Of a DNA stretch of 18,981 nt, positions 1 to 7,783 are shown one piece after another. Numbering within the stretch: position 1 is the stretch's first letter; each line of letters begins with the position of its first letter. Source of the DNA: CAYSXY01 sp964435165 (GTDB lineage Bacteria; Pseudomonadota; Alphaproteobacteria; Rickettsiales; RI-342); assembly GCA_964435165.1 (NCBI GenBank), contig CAYSXY010000040.1, positions 1 through 18,981 of the forward strand, in the 5' to 3' direction. A program made the translations under genes and the position numbers. Under the pieces are notes generated by a model, which did no database searches, was not told where the DNA came from, and saw nothing but the letters and a program-made list of their open reading frames with translations.

Positions 1-7
1 TAATCCT

Positions 8-1195
8 ATGCGCGATTTTGAACGGCGCATTGTTGATTACAGTAACTGGTACTCGCTAAGAAACACCATCGAAGAAATTATTGGCCCGGAGAATTTAAGA
101 ATTATTGATGGTTCGCAAAGGGATACTGAGGGCAACCAAATTGGTGGATATCGTGAAGTCTATGTACAGGATGTTGGCACGCTTGTTAATGGTACAATCT
201 TCATTGCAGGCGATATTTTTAGCGGAAGCACCGGCCCTGCACTTTGGGATGGAAGAGAAAGCGGCAATGAAATAGACCAATATGCTGCAGCGGTTGCAGG
301 CACAGGTCATGAGTTGGTGGTGATTGAGTCGACAAGAGGATTAGTCGCAGAGTTTCTAGAGTCTCAAAATATATCTGCTGATGAAAATGGATGGTTTGAT
401 TATGGAGAACACAGATACAATGTCGATTCATTTTTAGCCTCCTTTCAGGGAGGTAACTACATCTACGATCCCAATCAGAATGTCATTTTGTCAGGCATTT
501 CTGAAGAAGGGGGCAGAACCTACCTGCCGCATGCCTATAATAATTTTCTGCTGGATCGGGCTATGCAAGAAAACGGCATGGATATTGAGATTGTTACAAT
601 TCCTGGATATCATGGATTGCGGGACATTGGGGCGCTTCATCTTGATTTATACATTATGCCCCTGCCCAATGGTACTATTATGGTACCACACAATGATGAA
701 CGCATATCTATTTCACCAGAAGGCATAGAAACCTTAACGGAAATATATGGTGCTGAGAATATTCGCTTTTACGACTTCCAGGCAACACGTGTTAATGGTG
801 AAATAGCATTTGATGACAGTGAAATGCTATCAAATCTGGTTGTTTTGGGGGACACAGTAATCGCCCCTAATCTGCCTGACGATATTCGCGTAGAATTGGA
901 GACGGATGGATTTCAGGTTAGAATAGCGTCTGATTTAGGCCCGCATGTAGACTGGTCAATCATTAATGGCGGTGGTGTGAATTGTATGACTTCGGTTTTG
1001 CAACCAGTTATACAAAATGAATTATCAGCCAATCCTGAATTGCAAGTCGCAGTTGCCATGCTTTCGGGAGTTATCTCTCCAGAAAATGCTTGTAGTGACT
1101 GCGATATGGACGGTATTGAAGAAAACCAGCTGCCCGATAAAAGGTCAGAAAAAGAAAATAAGACGGTAAGGTCTGATGGTTACCAAGCCTTATAA
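8..1195 (+). CDS. Guanidino-group-modifying enzyme (arginine deiminase / PAD / amidinotransferase fold), possibly 5'-partial
   Basis: This 395-residue protein carries the signature of enzymes that attack guanidino groups (arginine deiminases, peptidyl-arginine deiminases, agmatine deiminases, DDAH, amidinotransferases). In order I see YVQDVG (D55, substrate-binding acid), a GGN turn at 148-150, HLD at 211-213 (catalytic His plus the Asp two residues on, as in PAD enzymes), and GGGVNCMT at 321-328 with C326 as probable nucleophile. Which guanidine it acts on (free arginine, peptidyl-arginine, agmatine, methylarginine) cannot be told. There is no obvious signal peptide. The last 35 residues are polar and charged, with a CSDC motif at 362-365. 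ATG at 8 has no visible ribosome-binding site, and the two codons before it are open to the window edge, so the true start may lie upstream. Base composition is clearly AT-richer than in the core genes, which suggests transfer. Fold call good, substrate unknown. Confidence 0.72.
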   Translation: MRDFERRIVDYSNWYSLRNTIEEIIGPENLRIIDGSQRDTEGNQIGGYREVYVQDVGTLVNGTIFIAGDIFSGSTGPALWDGRESGNEIDQYAAAVAGTGHELVVIESTRGLVAEFLESQNISADENGWFDYGEHRYNVDSFLASFQGGNYIYDPNQNVILSGISEEGGRTYLPHAYNNFLLDRAMQENGMDIEIVTIPGYHGLRDIGALHLDLYIMPLPNGTIMVPHNDERISISPEGIETLTEIYGAENIRFYDFQATRVNGEIAFDDSEMLSNLVVLGDTVIAPNLPDDIRVELETDGFQVRIASDLGPHVDWSIINGGGVNCMTSVLQPVIQNELSANPELQVAVAMLSGVISPENACSDCDMDGIEENQLPDKRSEKENKTVRSDGYQAL

Positions 1196-1248
1196 ATCTA
1201 GGCAAATCTTGCTTGCACCTTATTGCCATAGAGCAACCACATCGGATA

Positions 1249-1515
1249 TTAACCAAGCGGCTCGGCCAAATCCATCACACGGGTGACTGCCAATGGTACT
1301 TGCGTCGCACCCATCCGGCAAGCAACATGATGACGCTGGTGCCCGGAGATGATTTCCCCATCCGGCGTAGCATAGAGCGGCAGCAGAAACCCCAGCTTCC
1401 GCAGTGATAGCTCGATCAAATCCAGCCGCTTCGGATCAGCCACCTGCCGAGCAAAGGGGGGCGCCTGACTCGCAACCGCCGCAAGCGCCACAGGCAGGGC
1501 CACATTCAGGGCCAC
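1249..1515 (-). pseudogene. ParB-like nuclease (ParBc) domain fragment
   Basis: The minus-strand frame contains a recognisable ParB N-terminal-like core: a helix ending RKLGFLLPLYA, then the strand and signature PDGEIISGHQRHHVA, then RMGATQVPLAV. In ParB/Srx-fold proteins the G-H-Q-R segment binds or hydrolyses nucleotide. The frame opens with GTG, its first ~27 residues are Ala-rich and not family-like, and it stops about ten residues after the core, whereas relatives usually continue with a further domain. It therefore looks like a remnant rather than a full gene. It overlaps the 5' part of the cytochrome b561 frame on the opposite strand, and no ribosome-binding site is evident. It could instead be a small stand-alone ParBc protein. 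Confidence 0.5.
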
Positions 1516-2069
1516 AGGCGATTGGTAGCATCACACCACAAACCATCCGGGTTGAGCGTTATCCTTTTTTGATGCGCAAACTGCATTGGCTCACCGCCAT
1601 TCTGGTTCTGTTTATGATTGCCTCCGGCTGGTATGTTTCGACCCTGACCTATGAGGATGGTTTTCGCCAAACCCTTTATAATCTGCACAAATCAATCGGT
1701 GTGATGGTGATTGTGGTGGTTTGCTTCCGCATTATGGTGCGCCTGTTCAGCGATGTGCCGCCGCTCCCTACGGAATTCTCAAACCTCTCGCGCAAAGCCG
1801 CCCATTATGGCATGTGGGTGATGTATCTACTGTTATTGATCGTGCCACTTAGCGGTTATGTGATGTCTGATGCGGCGGGCTACGGCGTCGCGTTTTTTGA
1901 ATTTGATATTCCGCCACTCATCGCACGCAATGATGCCCTTGCAGGCATGCTCTACGCCGTTCATGCGAATCTATCCTATGTGTTACTCGGCATTGCGGTG
2001 CTGCATGTGCTGGCGGTGCTGAAACATATGAAGCTAGATCGTATCCCGCTGCTGAGGCGTATGCTTTAA
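1404..2069 (+). CDS. Cytochrome b561-family membrane protein, 5' end uncertain
   Basis: From about residue 52 the protein matches di-heme cytochrome b561 (CybB type): RYPFLMRKLHW, then four hydrophobic helices at roughly 60-80, 94-112, 131-153 and 184-205. Histidines sit in or beside the helices at LHWL, LHKSIG, AVHANL and LHVLAVLKH, as expected for heme ligands. Such proteins move electrons, usually from quinol, across or within the inner membrane. The start is a problem. GTG at 1404 adds a Pro/Gln/Ala-rich leader of about 50 residues that is antisense to the ParB-like fragment. The next in-frame starts, TTG 1569 and ATG 1572, fall inside the conserved segment and lack a ribosome-binding site. 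The native start was probably lost at a recombination junction near 1515-1545. The membrane core is intact, so a shortened protein of about 165 residues could still fold. It converges on the zinc-binding-protein gene, 36 bp away. Confidence 0.68.
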   Translation: MIARSNPAASDQPPAEQRGAPDSQPPQAPQAGPHSGPQAIGSITPQTIRVERYPFLMRKLHWLTAILVLFMIASGWYVSTLTYEDGFRQTLYNLHKSIGVMVIVVVCFRIMVRLFSDVPPLPTEFSNLSRKAAHYGMWVMYLLLLIVPLSGYVMSDAAGYGVAFFEFDIPPLIARNDALAGMLYAVHANLSYVLLGIAVLHVLAVLKHMKLDRIPLLRRML

Positions 2070-2105
2070 TGGTGCGAAGGCTTTCATGATCAGAGCAGCA
2101 GAAAA

Positions 2106-3092
2106 TCAATGGCCAAGGCACTGCCTGAATCCATTCGCCACTCGTTGTAAAAAATCGGCATATGATTCACTGTCACCAGATGCTGTGATATCTGCCATTC
2201 CGGTAGGGTCTAAGCGCAATATCATCATGTTCGGGTTATGGCGAATAACGCCGTTGATGGTGCGACTGGGATAATCAGGTTCGGCAATCACACAGCCTAT
2301 ACCTTCCTCAGTGATTCGCTCACGCAAGAAAGCCAGTTGCTTAGCGCTGGGCGGAAGATGTGCGGCAGGGCTGATAGTATAGGGCTGCTTAAGTCCGAAA
2401 AAATCAGCAAAATAGCGATAAGCATCATGCGTCACCAGATACGGCCTATCCTGAACTGGTCGCAATAAATGGCGAATAGAGTCAATCTGAGCGGTTAGTG
2501 TGCGCTCAAATGTAGCAAGATTTTCATCATAGAAGGCAGCATTGCCTGGGTCATGCTGGGTTATCAGCCTGGTATAGTGACGTGCGAAGGTCAGCGAATT
2601 ATCCGGCGCCAGCCAAAAATGCACATCCATCGTGCCATGATGATGTGATGCAGGGGAGCCATCCGCCGGATTTGGCTGTGAATGAGTTGATGCATCATAA
2701 TGCAATATCCGAATCCCCTCAGTTTGCTCCATCGCAAGGCTGACTTTTTCATGTTGAGCTAATAGTCGGGTGATGGATGGCTCCAGCGATGGACCGACCC
2801 ACAAGACAATATCGGCCCTGGCTAGTGCTTTGACATGTGAGGGGCGCAGGTGACTTTCATGTGCGGAGTAGTCTTTGCCAATCAACGCGATCTCATGCCG
2901 ATCACCGGTAATCATTGCTGCAATAGCGTGTAGTGGTGCCAGTGTTGAGGCAATGCGCAGGCGCTGCGGTTCCTTCGCTACCCTACTCTCGGTCATGGCG
3001 AAAGCAGAGCTGGTGAGAAATAACAACAATACTGCCGTGCTAACGGATACACAGAGAAAAGCGACGCGGATGATCGAAAGGAAACAGATCAT
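2106..3092 (-). CDS. znuA: Zinc ABC transporter periplasmic binding protein, ZnuA-like
   Basis: A 328-residue secreted protein of the cluster A-I metal-binding family (ZnuA/TroA). An N-terminal hydrophobic signal segment (about 10-32, ending SSAFA) is followed by the mature binding protein. Probable metal ligands are H81 in SHLRPSH, H158 in MDVHFWLAPDN, H222 in THDAYRYF, and the acidic segment EPDYPSRT at 271-278. A His-containing loop (131-152, with HHH) sits just before the second ligand, as in zinc-specific members; manganese members usually lack it. It should capture periplasmic Zn2+ and deliver it to ZnuBC. No permease or ATPase gene is within the window, so partners must be elsewhere. 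The gene is divergent from ahcY over 175 bp. The start ATG has no clear ribosome-binding site. The upstream region is AT-rich but I cannot see a convincing Zur operator. Confidence 0.85.
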   Translation of the reverse strand: MICFLSIIRVAFLCVSVSTAVLLLFLTSSAFAMTESRVAKEPQRLRIASTLAPLHAIAAMITGDRHEIALIGKDYSAHESHLRPSHVKALARADIVLWVGPSLEPSITRLLAQHEKVSLAMEQTEGIRILHYDASTHSQPNPADGSPASHHHGTMDVHFWLAPDNSLTFARHYTRLITQHDPGNAAFYDENLATFERTLTAQIDSIRHLLRPVQDRPYLVTHDAYRYFADFFGLKQPYTISPAAHLPPSAKQLAFLRERITEEGIGCVIAEPDYPSRTINGVIRHNPNMMILRLDPTGMADITASGDSESYADFLQRVANGFRQCLGH

Positions 3093-3267
3093 TGATAGAA
3101 TAACATCCGTGACATAAATGCGAGAAAGGACATCTAACCGTTAAAAATCCTGTATGCCAGGGCTTTTTGATTGCGGTGAGCCATGACGGTGCTTATGGTG
3201 CTGCGTTTATGATTCATTAGTTAATGCGTCGTATCACGCGATATTCAGTTTTATTTAGGAGAGATGC

Positions 3268-4587
3268 ATGTCCACAGCACGCGCAGAAGCAGTTGTTACC
3301 GGTGGTGATTATAAAGTGAAGGATATCGGCCTGGCCGATTGGGGGCGGCACGAAATCACTATTGCCGAAAAAGAAATGCCCGGATTGATGGCGCTGCGCG
3401 AAGAATATGGCGCCCAGCAACCGCTTAAAGGGGCGCGCATCGCGGGTTGCCTGCATATGACCATTCAAACCGCGGTACTGATTGAAACGCTTGATGCGCT
3501 TGGCGCTGAAATACGCTGGAGTTCATGCAATATTTTCTCAACGCAGGATCACGCAGCATCGGCTATTGCTGCTGCCGGCATCCCTGTGTTTGCCTGGAAA
3601 GGCGAGACGGAAGAAGAATATGACTGGTGTATTCGCCAGACCATTGATGGCCATCCCAGTTGGCGCCCCAACATGATTCTGGATGATGGCGGCGACCTGA
3701 CGCTGATGATGCATGATGAATATCCTGAGCTGCTGAAAGAGGTGAAAGGGATTTCGGAAGAAACGACGACCGGAGTGCATCGCCTGTATCAGATGGAAAA
3801 AGAAGGCACGCTGGCCTGCCCGGCGATCAATGTGAATGATTCCGTGACCAAGTCTAAATTCGATAACCTCTACGGCTGTCGCGAAAGTCTGCTCGACGGT
3901 ATCAAGCGCGCCACCGATGTGATGGTGGGTGCGAAAGTTGCCGTAGTGGCGGGTTATGGCGATGTTGGAAAAGGTTGTGCCGCAGCGCTTAAAGGGCAGG
4001 GGGCACGCGTGCTGGTAACAGAAATTGACCCGATTTGTGCCTTGCAGGCAGTGATGGAAGGATTCGAAGTGGTGACAATGGAAAAAGCGGCGCCGATTGC
4101 CGATATTTTTGTCACCGCCACCGGCAATAAAGACATCATCACAATTGAGCATATGCGGGCCATGAAAGACCTGGCCATCGTCTGTAACATTGGCCATTTC
4201 GATAATGAAATTCAGGTCGATAGCCTGCGCAATCTGAACTGGAAGGAAATCAAACCGCAGGTTGATGAGATTACCTTCCCGGATGGCAAGCGCGTGATTT
4301 TGCTGGCCAAAGGCCGATTAGTGAATCTGGGCTGCGCCACGGGGCACCCGAGCCTGGTGATGAGTTTTTCCTTCACCAACCAGGTGCTGGCTCAAATGGA
4401 GTTATGGGCTAACCATGCACAATATAAAAACACGGTCACGGTGCTGCCCAAGCATCTGGATGAAAAAGTGGCACGGTTGCATATTGAAAAATTAGGCGTG
4501 ACCCTGACGGAATTATCATCCGATCAGGCCTCTTACATTGGTGTCGACCAGGCTGGGCCTTACAAGCCGGAACATTACCGCTACTAA
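3268..4587 (+). CDS. ahcY: Adenosylhomocysteinase (S-adenosyl-L-homocysteine hydrolase)
   Basis: A cytosolic NAD-dependent enzyme that splits S-adenosylhomocysteine into adenosine and homocysteine, clearing the inhibitor of methyltransferases. The 439 residues are full length. Substrate-domain residues are visible: H63 in CLHMTIQTAVL, D139 in ILDDGGDLT, the EETTTGVH segment near 165-171, and K195/D199/N200/C204 in the TKSKFDNLYGC block. The Rossmann NAD site GYGDVGKG lies at 229-236. The C-terminus KPEHYRY carries the conserved lysine and tyrosine that reach the partner subunit's NAD. A ribosome-binding site (aggaga) lies just upstream of ATG 3268. It precedes divL, an arrangement common in alphaproteobacteria. 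I saw no SAH or SAM riboswitch in the 175-bp leader. Confidence 0.97.
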   Translation: MSTARAEAVVTGGDYKVKDIGLADWGRHEITIAEKEMPGLMALREEYGAQQPLKGARIAGCLHMTIQTAVLIETLDALGAEIRWSSCNIFSTQDHAASAIAAAGIPVFAWKGETEEEYDWCIRQTIDGHPSWRPNMILDDGGDLTLMMHDEYPELLKEVKGISEETTTGVHRLYQMEKEGTLACPAINVNDSVTKSKFDNLYGCRESLLDGIKRATDVMVGAKVAVVAGYGDVGKGCAAALKGQGARVLVTEIDPICALQAVMEGFEVVTMEKAAPIADIFVTATGNKDIITIEHMRAMKDLAIVCNIGHFDNEIQVDSLRNLNWKEIKPQVDEITFPDGKRVILLAKGRLVNLGCATGHPSLVMSFSFTNQVLAQMELWANHAQYKNTVTVLPKHLDEKVARLHIEKLGVTLTELSSDQASYIGVDQAGPYKPEHYRY

Positions 4588-4589
4588 AC

Positions 4590-4678
4590 CATATCTGGCA
4601 TACTTCTCATATGTGGTGGCCATATTTAGCATGGTCACCGCATGGAAAGTGAGCTAGAATATGTGCCAGATGTTTTTA
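4590..4678 (+). terminator. Possible structured terminator after ahcY
   Basis: An 8-bp perfect inverted repeat, ATCTGGCA (4593-4600) with TGCCAGAT (4664-4671), is followed at once by gTTTTT (4672-4677). The 63-nt interior holds a second small stem, ATATG (4609-4613) with CATAT (4621-4625). The T-run after the closing arm fits intrinsic termination of ahcY, but the loop is much longer than in a classical terminator. It could also be a leader structure for divL, which starts 50 bp further on. Confidence 0.4.
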
Positions 4679-4727
4679 TACGGCATCGCATGGCGGTAAT
4701 ATAAATATAGCAAGCAGGGTTAAGCGG

Positions 4728-7262
4728 ATGAGCTATCGACGCTCTCTTGCACTGGTGGCGCTGACTGGGCTGGCAGGGGCAGGTGCGGCTGACGCCTATG
4801 CTTCTGAAACAGTCGTCATGTGGCAGCGATTTATGCAGTCCGACGAAGGCATGTGGATTATCTTTGCCACGATTCTCACGCTCATGCTGATGCTGGTCTC
4901 TACAAGTCGCAGTCACAGCCGTCGTGATCCGATTCTGCCCGATCATCTGGCTCGTTCGCCTTATTTTCAAGACCCAATCATCGAACAGTTTTATGGCTGC
5001 TATGTCTGGAATGAAGATGGGATGAATGGCTGGCTCTCGCCATTGGCCGGGCGGTTGCTTAATTTGCAGGAAGGGCATCACAGTCTCAGCGCGTTTAAAC
5101 AATCATTGAGCGCGGGTGACGCCGAAAAAGTCGATACAGCCATTAAGCGCATCATGCTGGGTAAGGATGAACGTTTCCGACTGGTGATTCAGTCGGCCAA
5201 CCGTGAGCGCTACATAGAATGTTTAGGGCTGCGCCAGGAGGGCGATAAGGTCGCGGGCTATACATTGTGGCTGCGTGATGTCACGGAGCAGGAGCGGCTG
5301 CGCATGAGCCTCCAGGAGAAGCTCAATGAATCCGAGTCACAAATCAAACGCCTGACGCGGATCCTCGACGAAGCGCCGTACCCCATTTGGGAGCGCGATC
5401 AGGAGTTGAAGCTGACCTATTGTAACCGTAGCTATGCCGAAGCGGTTGAGCAGCCTGTTGAGACTATTCTGGCCAATGGTGCCATCGAACTCGACAAACG
5501 ACTCAGGCAAGCAGCGGAGCGTGTGCGAGATACGTCGGAGATAATGACGGAAGATTGCCATATTGTGGCGAAGGGCAATCGGCAGTTGTTCCATGTGGTG
5601 CAGCAGCCGCTGTTTCCAATGACGGGAGACAGCGTGCGCTATGCCGGATACGCCTATGATATTTCTCGTCAGGAGGCCATTGACGCCGAATTACGCCGCT
5701 ATAAATCGGCGCAGGGAGATATGCTGGAGAGTTCGAATAACGCTATGGTGGTGTATTCCGCTGATATGAAGCTCCAAAGTTACAATAATGCCTTTGTAAG
5801 GCTATGGGGACTCGAAGAAAGCTGGCTGGAAGAGCATCCGAGTTATGGCGATGTGCTGGAACGCATGCGTGAGAATCGCCTCTTGCCCGAGCAGGCCAAC
5901 TTTCCAGCCTTCAAAAAACAAAGTCTGGAGTTATTTACACGCCTGATCAAACCGCAGGAAGAATTCTATTATCTGCCGGATGGGCGTGTACTTCGGGTCA
6001 TCATCATTCCCCATGCGCTGGGAGGGTTGATGTTCACCTATGAAGATGTCACTGACCGTCTGGCGTTGGAGAGGAACTACAACACGCTGATTGCCGTGCA
6101 GCGCGCGAGCCTCGATAATTTACATGAAGGCGTTGCCGTGTTTGGTGAAGATGGCCGCTTACGGCTATCGAATCCGGAATATGCCAATATCTGGGGAGTG
6201 GATTCGGGTTGGCTGGAGCGAAAACCGCATGTCAGTGAAATTATCGACCGTGCTGAATCCGTGCTGCGTACCGGCGATGATTGGCTGACAACGCGCGAAC
6301 AGCTCATCGGCCAAATTACCAACCGCGAACATCTGTCCGGCAGGCTGTTTCGCGCAGATGATAAAGTGTTAGACTGGCGCTGCGTGCCCTTACCTGACGG
6401 CGCGGTGCTCACCGCCTTTTATGATGTGACGGACAGTATTATGGTGGAACAGACACTGCGCGAGAAGAATGAGGCATTGGAAGAAGCCGACCGTGTCAAA
6501 ACCGAATTTCTTGCCAGTATGTCGTATGAACTGCGCTCGCCGCTTACCTCCATCATGGGCTTTTCAGAAGCATTGGGTAATCGCTTCTGCGGGGAATTGA
6601 ACGATAAGCAGGACGAATATATCGATGCGATCAACCAATCGTCGCATAAGCTGATGAACCTGATCAATGATATCCTTGATCTCGCCAGTATTGAGGCCGG
6701 ATATCTCAGGCTTTCACTCAGTGCCATTCAGATTCCTCATTTCTTGGAATCCGTGATCGAAATGCAGGAAGAGCATACCCGCAATGCCGGGCTGAACCTC
6801 ATTATTGAATGTCCGGACGATATCGGCACATTGCGCGGAGACGAAGCGCGTCTCAAACAGGTGATGTTTAACATGCTGCATAATGCGGTAAAATATACCG
6901 GGTCCGGCGGAACGGTGACGGTCGGGGCGGAAGCAAAGCAACTGCCGGACGGTCAGGAGGCCGTGGCGCTCTGGGTAGAGGATACCGGCATCGGCATTCC
7001 TGGCGAAGATCAGCCCTTTGTGTTTGAACGTTTTCATAAGGCAGGTGGTTCCCGTGGCCACAAGTCAGGGGCCGGGCTGGGGCTGTCGATGGTCAAACGC
7101 TTCACCGAACTGCATGGTGGCCAGGTATCGCTTGATTCTGATATGGGTAAAGGGACACGCATCACCTGCATTCTGCCTCGCCAGGCTGTTCAGCCGAGCG
7201 ACGAATCCATCTCGATGATCGACAAAGATGCCCTGTCACCGCGTCAGGCAACCAACGCATGA
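4728..7262 (+). CDS. divL: DivL-type PAS sensor (pseudo)histidine kinase with Tyr in the H-box
   Basis: An 844-residue membrane-anchored signalling protein. The N-terminus has a signal-like hydrophobic stretch (about 6-25) and a transmembrane segment at about 42-60. Then come probably four PAS domains (roughly 80-185, 212-320, 330-440, 450-570), a HisKA dimerisation domain and a HATPase domain. The H-box reads FLASMSYELRSPL, so tyrosine (Y600) replaces the phospho-accepting histidine. This is the hallmark of Caulobacter DivL, which works mainly as an allosteric regulator of the CckA-CtrA pathway and senses DivK. The ATP site looks intact: N719 (N-box), D752TGIG (G1), and GAGLGLS 781-787 (G2). 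Caulobacter DivL is about 770 residues, so this one has a slightly longer N-terminus. Gene context (ahcY before, tsaE after) also fits DivL. Role in this organism is inferred. Confidence 0.88.
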   Translation: MSYRRSLALVALTGLAGAGAADAYASETVVMWQRFMQSDEGMWIIFATILTLMLMLVSTSRSHSRRDPILPDHLARSPYFQDPIIEQFYGCYVWNEDGMNGWLSPLAGRLLNLQEGHHSLSAFKQSLSAGDAEKVDTAIKRIMLGKDERFRLVIQSANRERYIECLGLRQEGDKVAGYTLWLRDVTEQERLRMSLQEKLNESESQIKRLTRILDEAPYPIWERDQELKLTYCNRSYAEAVEQPVETILANGAIELDKRLRQAAERVRDTSEIMTEDCHIVAKGNRQLFHVVQQPLFPMTGDSVRYAGYAYDISRQEAIDAELRRYKSAQGDMLESSNNAMVVYSADMKLQSYNNAFVRLWGLEESWLEEHPSYGDVLERMRENRLLPEQANFPAFKKQSLELFTRLIKPQEEFYYLPDGRVLRVIIIPHALGGLMFTYEDVTDRLALERNYNTLIAVQRASLDNLHEGVAVFGEDGRLRLSNPEYANIWGVDSGWLERKPHVSEIIDRAESVLRTGDDWLTTREQLIGQITNREHLSGRLFRADDKVLDWRCVPLPDGAVLTAFYDVTDSIMVEQTLREKNEALEEADRVKTEFLASMSYELRSPLTSIMGFSEALGNRFCGELNDKQDEYIDAINQSSHKLMNLINDILDLASIEAGYLRLSLSAIQIPHFLESVIEMQEEHTRNAGLNLIIECPDDIGTLRGDEARLKQVMFNMLHNAVKYTGSGGTVTVGAEAKQLPDGQEAVALWVEDTGIGIPGEDQPFVFERFHKAGGSRGHKSGAGLGLSMVKRFTELHGGQVSLDSDMGKGTRITCILPRQAVQPSDESISMIDKDALSPRQATNA

Positions 7263-7783
7263 GCGCTTCGATCGCCTATCATTGTCCCTGCCGAAGTGAA
7301 GCAGAGCTTGAAGCGCTGGGTGCCGCACTCTGCGACGCTGGCGGTAACGACCAAATCATCACATTGAGTGGCACGTTGGGTGCCGGCAAGACGGTGTTGG
7401 CCAGAGGTTATATTCGCAGAGCAGTAGGAGATGAGACAGTCTCGGTCACCAGCCCGACCTTCACCTTACTGCAAACCTATTCCATGCCGGATGGTCAGGA
7501 GGTTTGGCATTATGATCTCTACCGTATTGAAGATGTGCATGAACTGGATGAAATCGGACTGGAAGACGCCTTGCGGGCCGGGCGCGTATTGATTGAGTGG
7601 CCGGATATTGCGCAGCGCTGGTTACCTTCTCGGCGGATCTCGCTCCATATCGAAATTAAGGATGACCAGTCACGGCAAGTGAGCCTGACGATTCCTGCAT
7701 CCGAGATGAACGAACAGAAATGGGATGAGGCATTGCGTGCGTCAGGTTGCCGACTGGAGAAGGAGTCTGACCATGTCGCGTGA
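7259..7783 (+). CDS. tsaE: tRNA t6A37 biosynthesis ATPase TsaE
   Basis: A 174-residue P-loop ATPase that works with TsaB and TsaD to put threonylcarbamoyl on adenosine 37 of ANN-decoding tRNAs. The family blocks appear in order: Walker A GTLGAGKT (38-45), SPTF (65-68), HYDLYR (84-89), EIGLEDA (98-104) and LIEWPD (111-116). The C-terminus runs about 20 residues past the usual end and is charged. The start overlaps the divL stop as ATGA, so translation is probably coupled. TsaB and TsaD are not in the window. Confidence 0.95.
   Translation: MSASIAYHCPCRSEAELEALGAALCDAGGNDQIITLSGTLGAGKTVLARGYIRRAVGDETVSVTSPTFTLLQTYSMPDGQEVWHYDLYRIEDVHELDEIGLEDALRAGRVLIEWPDIAQRWLPSRRISLHIEIKDDQSRQVSLTIPASEMNEQKWDEALRASGCRLEKESDHVA

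Noticed and set aside
3093..3267. SAH/SAM riboswitch or Zur operator in the znuA-ahcY divergent spacer
   Set aside because: I found only weak 4-bp stems (CCTG/CAGG, GCGT/ACGC) and no match to the known riboswitch cores or a clear Zur palindrome.
3538..4197. A long minus-strand frame (219 codons) inside ahcY
   Set aside because: It is the complement of a certain, full-length ahcY, is rich in His/Phe/Ile of shadow type and shows no family motif.
7725..7772. Upstream start for the AmgK gene
   Set aside because: The extra 16 residues are not family-like and lie fully within tsaE; ATG 7773 has a strong ribosome-binding site.
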